A stretch of DNA of 64,000 bases from Byssothecium circinans (taxonomy: Eukaryota; Ascomycota; Dothideomycetes; Pleosporales; Massarinaceae). Under the pieces are notes generated by a model. That model saw only the letters and a list, made by a program, of their open reading frames with translations, did not search any database and was not told the origin of the DNA. This document shows, one piece after another, positions 12,341-23,300 of the stretch (the stretch's first letter is position 1; each line of letters starts with the position of its first letter). The stretch spans positions 580,963 to 644,962 of the forward strand of contig ML976998.1 of NCBI GenBank assembly GCA_010015675.1, given 5' to 3'. Made by a program: the position numbers and the translations under genes.

Positions 12341-13974
12341 CTACCACTCGAACTCGCCGTTAGCTTTGTGGAACAGGTATTCCTTCTTGTTTGTAGTGAG
12401 GATGCCGTCCTTGAGGGTGCACTTCCACTTGTTCTTGACACGCTGCACCTTGTCATAGGTGCACAGCATGTAGTCCATTGTGTCGTCGTCACTGTCATCG
12501 CCATTGATGGCATCATCATCAGGGTCGTCGAGGTCGGAGTTGATCGCGTCTGAATCATGCTCCTTTTCGTCGTCGTCCTCGCCGTCGAAGCGAGATGGAC
12601 CAGGTACCGACGCGCTCGAAAATGCCTTCTCAACAGCTTCAGCTTGTCGCACCCGGTTGGCTGCCTTGCGCTTCTTGCCTTTCGGCATGTCACTCAGAGG
12701 CATCATCAGCCCACTGTCCTGCTGGGCGGCCATAGCGTCCACACGAGCGCGCATGAACTGGTCGGCGGCAAGACGACCTGCGTCGCTCTCTGAGGCCCGA
12801 GCTGCCATCAGAGCGTTCCAGTCGTCAACAGATTCGCCGGTGCCATCAGTTTGATGCTGATATACGTGGCTCTGCGGCGGGCGTTGATGCATTGGCGGAG
12901 GTTGGCGCTGTTGCTGCTGAGCGGCCAACATACGCTGCTGCTGCTGCTGTTGTTGTTGCTGCTGTTGTTGCTGCTGTTGTTGCTGCTGTTGTTGCTGCTG
13001 TTGTTGCTGCTGGTGCTGCATGGGGATCTGACCGCCATGGTGCTGCTGTTGTTGCGGGTGTCCTTGACCCTGAAGACGCTGCTGGACCAGTGCTTGAGCT
13101 CGCTGCTGCGCAATATCGCCATTGTACCCGCCTGTGTAGCCAGCGTTGACCGGTGCTGGAGGGTAGGACGAGATGGGGGGTTCATAGCCCCGCTCAGTCT
13201 TCATGGGAACATTGGGAAAGTTGACGTGATGCTGCTCCTGGGGCGCCGAGGAGGCAGGCATCAGGTCGTTCTCTGCCTTGACATTGGACGGCACAACGGC
13301 CGGCTGGCTCGGGGTCGGCTGAGGGGGATCCCATGGGAAAGCAGCCACCCGGAGAGCAGAGAGCTTCTCTTGCCAGAGCTAGGAAAGCAGTTAGCATCTG
13401 TATGCACTCCACATCATATGACAAAAGACAGAAGAGAGGGGAAGGGTGCAGGCCGACGTCATGTGACGCGGCTATGCCTAACGAAGCAGGGTTGTGCGGG
13501 GCTTGGCGAGGGGTGTGGACCAGCGCAGGGGCTATAAAAAGTGATCCAAATACTGAGAGCGCCCCCGATCTTTGCGAGACCGCCGGCAACCCCGCCCCGC
13601 TTTCGGCCAGCCCCAACGCCCGCCCAGGCTGCAGCGTCCGCGCGACCGCAAAGCCAAACCGACGACAAAGAGACGGAAAGAAGATAAGAAAAATAAAAGT
13701 TAAATGCTGAGGGCAGCGCAATAAAGGACATAACGGACGCAGTGACGGCCAAAGAAGCGGAGAGACAACGGGCAAGCGGCCACATACCTGCTTCAGCTCG
13801 TCGAGCGTCGCGGGATCCACGCCAAACTCCTCAAAGTCATTCTGCGACGACGTAATCACCTTGTCGATGATCTGCTGATAGACAGAACCCTATCGTCGCT
13901 GTTAGCCGCCGCCTTGACGCTGCTCCCGCCCGCCGCAGATGCATCGGGGTACTAACCACCACCATATTCGACAT
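12341..13974 (-). CDS. TOA1: TFIIA large subunit Toa1
   Basis: General transcription factor that stabilises TBP on the TATA box. Minus-strand exons are 13974-13957, 13889-13788 and 13378-12341, giving 385 residues. The N-terminal helix begins MSNMVVGSVYQQIIDKVI and the end of the four-helix bundle reads LKQLWQEKLSAL, both family signatures. The C-terminal beta-barrel part reads YDKVQRVKNKWKCTLKDG and ends at ..HKANGEFEW. Between them lies a poorly conserved linker with a 26-residue glutamine run and an acidic stretch rich in Asp just before the barrel, as in the yeast protein. The second intron is 409 nt, far longer than its neighbours. The first coding exon holds only 18 nt. Confidence 0.92.
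12935..13012 (-). repeat. Polyglutamine tract of TOA1
   Basis: Seventy-eight bases encode 26 consecutive glutamines as mixed CAG and CAA codons in a repeating pattern of CAG CAG CAA CAA. The mix limits slippage compared with a pure CAG run. Further short Q runs flank it. Confidence 0.9.
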
Positions 13975-14582
13975 GGCTGCGACCGTCTGGCGTTCCGACT
14001 ATCTCACAGTGCGATATACGTGCTGTACGTGATATGTGCGCCTCTGTAGACACGGCACAGGCAGCGAGAAGGGGTGCGCAGGCTTGCGTGGGCAGGCAGA
14101 GCAGTGGACGCTGCAGACCAGGGCGGATGCCAGCGTTTGAGGCTGGGGGAGAGCTACGGTTTGGCCTCGGACGCTCTCATGCACAGAGATGTCTTTTGCG
14201 AGAGAGGCTAGACGGGCGAGAGTCCTTGTGCGACGATATAGGGCGACGGCACGTCGGGGCTCGACAGGCTGCGGGTGGTGTACGGGGTTTGGTCAAAGAG
14301 ATCCGGGCGAAGTAGAAGCCCATGCACTCGGCTAATCGGCTCTTGGCGCTGACAAACCCGCGGTTTGCCTTCTCTTCACGTAGCTAAACGACGACTATCT
14401 AGTTCTCTCTTCATGGGTGCCTACCACCTCTCTCTACTCGTGGGTTTAAAGCTCGCCGGGTCATTCACTGTTTTAAATGGTGACGTTGATGGTATGCTTT
14501 TATGAATAGTAGACATGTCTTCGTTATCGTATTGTTCAACTCCAGTCTTCGTCACCGTATTGAAAACGACCTCCCAGATACC
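13975..14582. other. Upstream region of TOA1, no gene seen
   Basis: About 600 bp between the TOA1 start and the 3' end of the bZIP gene, both on the minus strand. It must contain the TOA1 promoter. Open frames present are short and not protein-like. Confidence 0.5.
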
Positions 14583-17008
14583 TCACCTAATGATAGAAGC
14601 TTGCACCGCCTTGTCAATATCATCCCTCCTAAAACCTGGAGCTCGTCCCAAACAAACCGCATGCTTGATAATCTCTGCCCATTCGTTAGCTTCAATCACT
14701 TTCAGTTCATAGAAGTGAGCTCGATTTATCACCTCCAAGGAAAAAGCCAACTCACCTTCAACCAACTTGCTCACCTCCACGCACACCGTCTTCTTCGGCT
14801 TCTGCATCACAATCGGCATCTGCTTGCTACCATTCAACGTCCCCATCGCAGGCCCAGATCCACCCATCAGATCCAAGCCCAGCGCTCCAATATCGACATC
14901 CTTGTCGAAATCCATCGGCGGAAAATTCGAAACTGTATGCGAGAGATCAAAGCCCGGTGAAAGGTCAAGTCCCAATGTCTGATTAAAGAAATTACCGAAC
15001 CTTTCGAAATCAGCGGGTGCGAACTGGTTGGCGGCAGTTGTGGGGAGATTCATGCCCATACCGAGACCAAAGGGGGCCTCTGATCGCGCGAGGAGAGTGT
15101 CAATGCTGGCGGCGGTACTGCCATCGTGTGTGGGCGAATGTCTAGTAGACGTCGACCCTGAGCTCGAGGATCCGGCGCCGAAACTCGGCGTCTCAGACTG
15201 TACATCTGACGCTCTTCTCGGCGGTGGAGGAGGATGCAAGTAGTTCCACCTGAAAGCATGACTGGCAACGTTGTAATCCTCTGCCTCATGCTGCACGGGC
15301 TCCTCGTCATCGTCGATGAGAACTTCAGCAAAGGAGCTCTTTGGATCGATACGACAGCCTTTTTCTCGCTCGAGGTAGCCTTCAACATCATCCGCATCGA
15401 ACCACTCGCCATCGAAACCGGTGAGGTCGACGTCTATGTCGCAGCTCTTGCTCGGATCCTCAGTATTCTCTGCGTGCCATATGTTCGATGAGAAGGGCCC
15501 AATGCGGGGGTGGAGGACCCAATGATGAGGTCTATCGACAGTGAGTTTGCGGGGATAATGGGTCCCGGCACCGCCCAGATGCGAAAATGGATGGTCCCAG
15601 GTATCGAGCTCCTCATCCACGCCTCGTGAGAGCATTGATTTGAAGCGCTCTAGAAGTTCTTCAAGCGATTTGAAAGGCAGTGACAGTCTGAAGATATGCT
15701 TCAAGATGCCAAGACTCTGCTCCGATGAGCTGAGTATGTGAAAGCCCGCCTCTGTAGCGGCGCGATTTAATCGGCGAGCAAATGTCGTCTCGTCGTGGCT
15801 GAATGTCCAAGGTGGCGTTGCTAACCTCTTCGTTGAGAGACTAGGAAGATATGGCGGTGTGGGCAGCCGTTTCATGGGTGATGTGAGATCTGGGGTTGGA
15901 ATATCGAGGGAGTAGATTTGTGGGTCTTGAATACCATGGGCTGGAGGGTATTGCTGTCGGTTGAGAAGGTGCACAATCCCAAATGGAAGTTGGTCTGAAG
16001 TGTCACGTTCTTCTGAGCTTTCCGACGACCAAGAGACGCACTGATCCATAACGTTCCCCACATGGACTGGTCGTCTCATGCTCACCAAACTGGTCTCTCT
16101 CTCATTGCCGAAGGGTCTATTTGGCATGGGATAGAAGATGCTTCCGAGACCCTGGGATTTGTTCTCAGGCGACTTGGAGTTAGTTTGGCGTGAGGCATCG
16201 GGGGGAGCTGCAGAGTAGCCCCAACCAATGTCCTTACGGGAGAATTGCTCTGTTTGCGTCGGTTCTTGACGTATTTGTGCCTGTGGTTCGGCTTTTGCTG
16301 CATTCTGAACTCCTCTGTGAGCAATTTCGGTTGCGTCCCCTGCCTCCTCGTCTTCTTCAAGACTCTCCTCAGAAGCAGACTTTGCTAACGTAACAAAGGT
16401 CTCAGTGACCTGTTTTAGCTGTTGGCCAAGGTTAGGATGGAGCTGAAGAAGACCTGACTGGACGGCAGCGTCGTTGAATTGGAGGAAGTTCTTGTTCATC
16501 TGATCAACGATGGACTGGAGGCGAGCGTTTTTCTCTTGTAGAGACGATATAGTTGTTTCCTTCCTTAGTCGATATGCGCGTTGAGCCAATCTTATTTGAG
16601 TGCGTCTCCTCTAACATCTTGTTAGTTCCTTCCATAACGACGTATGTTCATGAGAAGAGTTTAAATTAAGTTGGGAAGATGTTGGCAGACACTCAGTGGA
16701 CTAGAGTGACGCTGCTAGTATTACTGTGGTACGGGGCGTAGTTGACTCCCCCAACATTGTTCAAAGGAGGTTGGAATTACAATACTGAAGGGAGAATAGG
16801 CTTCCTGATATGGAGAGAGTCGCAAGGTACTCACATCAGCAGCAGTCTCGTCCTGTGTATCCACCCTCGGCCGTCCCCTCTTCTTGTTCCCCACCTCCTC
16901 TCCAGCATTCGCACTGGTCCTCGATCGCTTTTTGGAAGGAGGCTGTCCATCACTATCCGAGCTCGGCATGTTCTCTTGCCTTCCACCACGTGCGGATACT
17001 GGTCCCAT
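14583..17008 (-). CDS. bZIP transcription factor (Yap/AP-1-like basic region)
   Basis: Nuclear DNA-binding protein of 706 residues. Exons are 17008-16835, 16610-14756 and 14674-14583. The N-terminus has a basic stretch KKRGRPRVDTQD. The splice at TAAD|RRRTQ creates the basic region ADRRRTQIRLAQRAYRLRKE (about residues 55-75), then a leucine-zipper helix with ISSLQEKNARLQSIVDQM. The long middle is Ser/Pro-rich. The C-terminus CLGRAPGFRRDDID is a block found in fungal relatives of this bZIP family, with conserved Cys. I placed the 81-nt last intron (14755-14675) from its GTGAGT donor, GCTAAC branch and GCAG acceptor; it is in frame and stop-free, so it could also be read through. A second in-frame ATG lies 39 bases inside the first. 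The target genes are unknown. Confidence 0.82.
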
Positions 17009-18345
17009 TACTGTTCTGTGTGGGGGGGATATTGGGAGTTCGGAAGCGCCCGGAGTCGATCAGTCTATTGGTTAAAGACCTGAAGCAACAATCCTTCGAA
17101 TTGTCCTAAGAAGTGAAAGTGGGAATCAAAGAAACAACAAGAGGGGAAGGGTTGGTAAGAAGGAGAAGTGACGCAAAAGCTCGCGCGTTGTCAGTACTGC
17201 ATAAAAGCCGCTCCAAGAAGCTTACGCGAGCCCTCGTCGCATAAGCGCATGGGGTTCCCGGCTCCCCAGGCGCTAACCAATGCCTGCAGGCACCTGTGTT
17301 CCTTGCGGAGATGGCGCTGTGACGTCCTCCAATCCGATCAATCCTGCTTGGTGAATTCGCAACAATGCGCCAAGAGTTGGCACAACACCAAATATACTGC
17401 GGCATTATTTCGAGAAAAACGGACGAGATGTCATCGACCCTCTAAATTATCCATAGCTATACCTGCTGCTTGATGATGCTGTGCTGATGCTCGTATCTCA
17501 AATATTTGGACCGAGGCGGTAGATTACAACAATGATTAGTGAACTCACCGGACGATTTCCTCCACCGCAAGTCGGCGCAAAGTTCAAAGTCTAATTTGCA
17601 AGCCTCTGAAACTAAAACTGATCGGGATATGGTCACGTGAGAAGCGACGTTCACCGACTTTTAGATCGCCTTGGGAATGGAAAAGAAGGTGCACAGGCAT
17701 GCACATGTATTGGAACTATGAATTTGCTGTAAATGGGGGATCTAGAATGCGCGAAGTAGCGTCGGAAGCGAACGCACGTCGGTCAACATTGACGGGGGAA
17801 GCGCATTCAAATGAGGGATATCCTGTTGCAAGTACTCGGCCTTGCGTTGTTCGGACGGTCCGGAGTGTTTTGGGTTTTTAGAGCATTTCATTAAAAAACA
17901 CCAACGGACGGTATAACTGAAGTACGATTATCTGCGTCGACGACGGAGGCAGAATGGTGATGTGAAGGACATCATGATTTCATTGACGGAGCTTGAGGGA
18001 AGGCTTAGGTGCGATAGTCAACGAAGCAACAGCAAAGCAAGTCAGAGGTATCTTTTATTCGTCAACTAATACTCGAACATATGGATGGCCTGCGGTTATT
18101 GGTTATTGTTGGCGTTCCGCATGCAGGCTCACGCGCCTGTGTAAAAGCATACGCTATTTAACCTCCAAAGATGCATCATTTCAAGGTTCCAGTCGCTCAT
18201 TTAATGGCATCTGTCTGGACCTTTCATATGTTTGAAGCACCCATTTCCCAGTGCGCAGCATCCCTCTCACCATTTGGCCCTTGCCGCTGTGAAGATATCG
18301 AACAGATGGGACTAGGAGAGAGCTCTGCTAAACCATGTGCGATTT
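17009..18345. other. Intergenic region, no gene seen
   Basis: About 1.3 kb holding the bZIP promoter side (near 17009) and the 3' end of the next minus-strand gene. Only short open frames with no family resemblance are present. Confidence 0.45.
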
Positions 18346-19662
18346 TTACCAGGCAAGATTGTAACAATCCAAAAGGTCCTTCTCAAAAGGAGGCATTTCA
18401 TCCTCGTCTCCAAACCACATGCTGTGTACGAAGTCGTTGTGGGAGGTCGTACAAGTCGTTAACTCGTCCAAGAACACTTTGTCTTCATCATCTACCAGAT
18501 GATCCTAATATCATTCGTTAGTTCATCATCTTTTAACAGGCAAACAATTAAATGGACTTACGGCTAGAGAATGGTCGAGAAATGATCGAAAGTCAGCCCT
18601 CCACTGCTCAACGGAAAGATCGAAGTATGAGTCCATCTTCATGTAGAGATGATCACAGTCTTTAGGACCGCTGTAACCTCTCTCCCAGTCACCCCATTTG
18701 CCACAATAGCTCCAAGTGACGGTAAGAATGGCGCCAGCCTCGCGTAGAGTGCGGTACGCATGCCCAATGCTCTTCAGCACCTCTTCCATAACACCGATGC
18801 GGATATAACACTGGGTTAATTCAATGCGCACAACCAGCTGGTTCTTGTTCTTTATCTTGAAAAGACTGTCGAAACACCGCTGAAGTTCCGCTTGATTCGT
18901 GTACGATCGCTCGCTTGCGGTATGTTGACAGCCGCTCCTACGACGATTGTGCTTGCAAACTCTGGAAAGGCGACAACGGTCAACCATGCAGTAGACTACT
19001 ACAGATCGAACTTCCGTCGAAGGATGGAAGCCTATGTGAAAGACATCGTCGCATAGAAACTTTTCGATGTTTTGAGGGCCATATACACGGTGGCCAGGGG
19101 TATTGCCCGCCCTGTACCACGCTTGTATGATCTCAAAGGCCGTCGCAGGGCCGACGTGGGCGGTATCTATCCCTAAGCAATATCTGTTAGTGTGCTTTGA
19201 GCACACTTTGGCACAGGACAACTTACAGTGTGGTAGAACATGACGATCTTCGTAGACGCTTAAACCTGGGTGTGTTGCGTACCAAAGAGCGGCCGCTTCG
19301 TCGTTCTTGCCAGCTGCATCTTTGCTGCCCTCCCAAAGGAAGTTATAGACCATCTCCCGAAGCTCGGCTGGGAGTTTGGTCTGCATCGCGTCGGCAAATC
19401 GCAAGTTCCAGGCCTTTGAGTACGCATCGACCGCAGTTTGGAATTGACTGCATGGTTTGAACATTGCTGCAGCCTCCTCGGCTACCATTGCTGCTTTCTT
19501 GGCCGTCAATTCATCTTGCTGTGCTTTGAGCTCTCGAATCCGGTCGTCAACCGGCGTGATTGAGCTTCTCCACGTCGAAAGGACCTCGTGCGCCTTTGCC
19601 TTTGAAGCGCAAAGCTCACGGTAGGCCTGCTCGCAGTCTCGAGCCAGATCATTAGTCGTCAT
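18346..19662 (-). CDS. F-box-like fungal protein of unknown function
   Basis: Predicted 401-residue protein from exons 19662-19227, 19172-18562 and 18504-18346. It starts MTTNDLARDCEQ; the open frame continues further upstream but only through a TTG codon and into the duplicated flank of the SINE, so the first true ATG is at 19662. Residues about 20-70 form a charged coiled coil. KLPAELREMVYNFLW (about residue 97) is the degenerate F-box-like motif frequent in fungal orphan proteins. A Cys/His cluster (YCMVDRCRL..CKHNRR..CQH) lies near residue 210. I placed the 3' intron (18561-18505) because the exon after it runs DHLVDDEDKVFLDELTT and on to a stop at 18346, a protein-like acidic tail. The family is not recognised. 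Confidence 0.65.
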
Positions 19663-19746
19663 TTTGAGTGCCGTCGTTGAAGGGTCAGTCGGTGTTGGGG
19701 ATGTCGGGCCTGGGTGTAGGGCGACTTGGACCGTGCGCAACCACGT

Positions 19747-19758
19747 GGAGAACAAGAA
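19747..19758. repeat. Target-site duplication, left copy
   Basis: The 12-mer GGAGAACAAGAA stands directly before the (TTGG)n end of the SINE. An identical copy stands at the other end (20247-20258). Confidence 0.8.
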
Positions 19759-20246
19759 ATTGGTTGGTTGGTTGGTTGGTTGGTTGGTTGATATTGATTT
19801 TCGTCCTATAGATTTGGCCGGGGCCTTTATCTACATAGAGCCTCCTATGGGGCATAATGGACGTGCCAAGCTATAAGCCTATCTTGCCTGTGCTTTCCTC
19901 CCTTTAAAAGATGCTTGCTTAAGTTGTGCCATGCTCCCCCCTATATTACCCCCTAGGTCTATTTCTACACTCTCTTCCCTCTGCACTGCGCTCTAGTAGC
20001 GGATTAGATATGCCCGTACCTTATAGATAAAACCTTATAGAGGAAACCCTGTAAGCTTAAACGGGTAGTAATAGTCGCCTTGCTAAAGAGAGAGACAAGG
20101 GGTAGCAAATTTTAAGTACACATAAGGTGTGGAGAGAGCCTTAACATTCTATAGAGTTATTTATGTAATAGGAGTAGGATTTGAACCTACGCTTTCTCTT
20201 AAAAGCTTTCCAAGGCTGCAGCACTCTACCACTAAGCCATCCCACC
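19759..20246 (-). mobile_element. tRNA-derived SINE with intact Pol III boxes
   Basis: A 488-bp insert flanked by perfect 12-bp direct repeats. Read on the minus strand from 20246 it begins GGTGGGATGGCTTAGTGG, holding an A box (TGGCTTAGTGG), then a stem-loop GCTTT/AAAGC like the variable arm of a class II tRNA, then a T arm GTAGG-TTCAAAT-CCTAC that contains a B box (GGTTCAAATCC). The acceptor stem pairs only through G-T wobbles, so it is not a working tRNA. About 390 bp of tRNA-unrelated body follow, and the far end is a simple repeat tail (AACC)n. Head, body, simple-repeat tail and duplications are the hallmarks of a SINE moved by a LINE's machinery. It sits between the sterol glucosyltransferase 3' end and the start of the F-box-like gene. 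No encoded protein. Confidence 0.8.
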
Positions 20247-20258
20247 GGAGAACAAGAA
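20247..20258. repeat. Target-site duplication, right copy
   Basis: Second copy of GGAGAACAAGAA, immediately outside the tRNA-like head of the SINE. Twelve of twelve bases match the copy at 19747-19758. Confidence 0.8.
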
Positions 20259-20327
20259 GCAGGAGCCGAGTGACACTACATATGTATACAACGTCATAAT
20301 CATCAGCATCCCCCATCCACTCCCATA

Positions 20328-23300
20328 TCAGTCCATACTAGAGCCTCCCGCTCCACCACCGCTCCTTGAGCTCTCACCTCCTGTCTCCCTTCCCCCCAAC
20401 GTCCTCCTCCTATGTTCCTCCTCCGCCAAGCTCTGCTTCTTAACATATTCCAAAACAATATCCTCCTCCGCCCTCTGCTTCTCCAACGTGCTCAACCTTT
20501 CCTTCTCTGCCAGCGCACTCTCCTCCATCACTTTCCTGAGCGCTTCTTCCTCGTCTTCCTCACCTGTGCCCCGCCCCTCTGTCTGCGTCTTGTGAAGTTG
20601 TTCGCTCTCCTCCAACGCTTTTCGCAGCAGCTCTTCTTCCTCATTGGGCGTCTTCTGAGCTTCCTTATGCGCTTGCTCGCTTTGTTGGAGCGCGAGTTTG
20701 AGCTGCTCTTCTTCCTTTGCGTCGATGGATTCCTGCGCGCCGGGAATGGTGGAGAAGTATTGGTCTCGGGAGGAAGTTTGGTGCAACTCGGCGAATTTCT
20801 GTGACTCAGCGATGATGCGCTGATAAACTTCATCTTCTTCGGACTCATCAGAATCCCACTCAGAGTCCGTGTTATGATGTCGACGACCTGAGGTGTGGAC
20901 GAGAGATTGTCGCAGGGTTTCTTCGAGCGCTTGTTGTTCTTCTTCAGTGGCGCCGGCGCGTTGCGCTTCTTGAAGGCTGGCGGTCATGACGCGCTCAAGG
21001 ACCTGCTCCTCGTCTTCGTCTTCGGCGGGCTCGCGCTCCAGTTCAGCCATGGAGGCGCGGATTGCGCGTGCGATGAGCTCATCTTCTTCGTGATTGCCTC
21101 GCGAGGTTTCGGCCACCGAGCCCTGGATTGCTTCTTCGAGTTGACGAAGCTCTGCCTTCTCTTGGTCAGCGGACAAGCGTGCGATTTGGGCCTGGGAAGG
21201 CGCAGGTACGGGATAAGTGCTGCCGTGGTGGAATGGACGTCCCGATTCAACTGCACCAAATCCAGTATCTCTTGAGCCGTTCTGTGAAAGCGAATCTTCG
21301 AGGGTCGCAAATGAAGACTGGCTGAGGTTTTTGGAAGCTGGTGGAACATTTGGTGTAGACTCATTGCGCTTGAAGCGTCCTTGGGGCTTTTCAGGGCGTT
21401 CCTTCCTTTTGTTCCTCCGTTGCTCCATAAAGTTGTGCAGCGATTCCAGCTGCTCTTCTCCCGGATTCTTTTTCTTCTTAACATTGAGTTTGATACATTT
21501 CCACCTGCTGATAATGTCGGCTCGTTCCGCTGCCGATATCGTTGAAGCTTCATCGTAACCTTGAGATATGCGTGCTGCTATGATGTAGTTTTGCGCATTC
21601 GCCCCCTTCTCCTTCATCATCTCTTGGTAGAGACCCTTCATGGCATAGGCAGGGACTGACCAGGCTCCGGCCATGACACGGAACGGGACACTGACGATGC
21701 CCCGACCTACACCTTTGACAAACCCGACAGCACCTTCTTGCTTTGCTCCTTTGTAAGGGTCGGTGACTATACCCGCAATACCTTCGTATAGTCCTAAGCC
21801 GAATTCCTATGTACTGGTTAGCCGCGATTGCTGCCATACTTCAAGTCAATTTTACCTTTGCGGCAGTCTTCATGCCACTTTCAAAGTCGGTGACTTTGTC
21901 AACCTGCCTCACTTCTCCGCCATAAAGTTTTGGCACATTGTGGAAACCTCTGGCGATGTTGAGCGAGAAGTCCAAGGGCGACTTGAAGCCTGCCCCAATT
22001 ATCCGACCGACACCCTTTCCAGTTCCGACCATCGAGTCAGCATTCATATCAGTAAACTTCTCCGAAAATGTCCTCTCGGAAGGTGTCAAGTTCGGACTTG
22101 GTCGTGACTCAGCCCCCGAGATGGACCTTGCGCGGCTGCCGCTTAGCCTCCTGCAGTGGCTGCCCTCTGTAGACAACAGACGACGATGTCGAGATGGTGA
22201 CGGCGAGCGCGAGACTTTAGATGATGCTGCCATCGCCTGTGCCATGAAGGTCGACCTATGTATAGGTGTTGTTGGTTCAGGAGAAACGGTGACGACCTCT
22301 GGAAGGTCGTGTGATGGCCTGCTTCGACTGATAGAGTTGTCGGGAGTGAAGACACCAGCTTGTGAAGTAGCACTGCTAGCTGCAGATTCCTGAGTATCAT
22401 TTCTCGGCCGCATCTCTGACGGGAGTTCTGTTCGAGTCGATCCCGATGCTGAATCGTTCTCGGACTCTTTTGCGTTGCCGTTACCTTTACCCTTGTTTTT
22501 CTTCTTGGTTTCAGGATGGATGTTGAGGAGTTTGAGTGTTTCGATGGGGAAATCAGCAACACCCATCATCATCTGTGTCGCGGTGCCCAGTAGTGCCGAC
22601 GCAGCACCGGAGAATGGGTCCCAAGGGCCTTCGTCAGTCACATATTCGCGGGGTCGGAATCTAATGGTGAACAGTCAGTCAGAAGCCTTGAACCAAGGAG
22701 ATATGAACGTACAATTTCAACTCCGAAAAGTTAAGCTCGCCTTCTTGTGCGAGTACAGTAGCAGCCTTTGCACTAAGCCTGACTTGAGTGCGCTTCACCC
22801 TCCAGGCTGCGGGGTGCTTTGGCGCAGCAGCGCATCGGAGATCATCGTACTTGAGCATTTGATGGAAAGACTGCGCGCCATTTTGACTACCCTGTTCTCG
22901 GGTGATCTTTTCAAAAAGCTCCTTTGCCCTGTCGAGTGATTCAGGCTTTAATGCTTGATTGATAGATTCCGCCAACTTTTCTGCTGTCAGATCTTTGTAT
23001 GCGACCGGCTCAGGACCAGCGCCAGCTCTTGCCGTCATTGCACCCCAAAAGGGTTGGTCGCCGAAGAAGGGCACAACAACCGTAGGCCTACCCGCAGCGA
23101 TACCAGCAGCAGTTGTTCCCGCACCACCATGATGCACAACAGCTGCGACATGCTTAAATAGCCAGTCGTGGGGAACGTTTCCAAGCATGAAAACACCTTC
23201 GGGAACATTGAGGTCATCCCCTCCCAGACCGCCCCATCCTTTCGATACTAGAGCTCGTCGACCTGTGATCTTGACAGCTCTGAAGATTAAATCGGTCATG

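Noticed and set aside
19663..19755. Longer N-terminus for the F-box-like protein
   Set aside because: The upstream codon is TTG, and the added residues run into the target-site duplication; the first ATG is at 19662.
20170..20246. A functional tRNA gene on the minus strand
   Set aside because: A and B boxes are good, but the acceptor stem pairs mainly by wobbles and the anticodon arm does not fold; the flanking duplications and long body fit a SINE head better.
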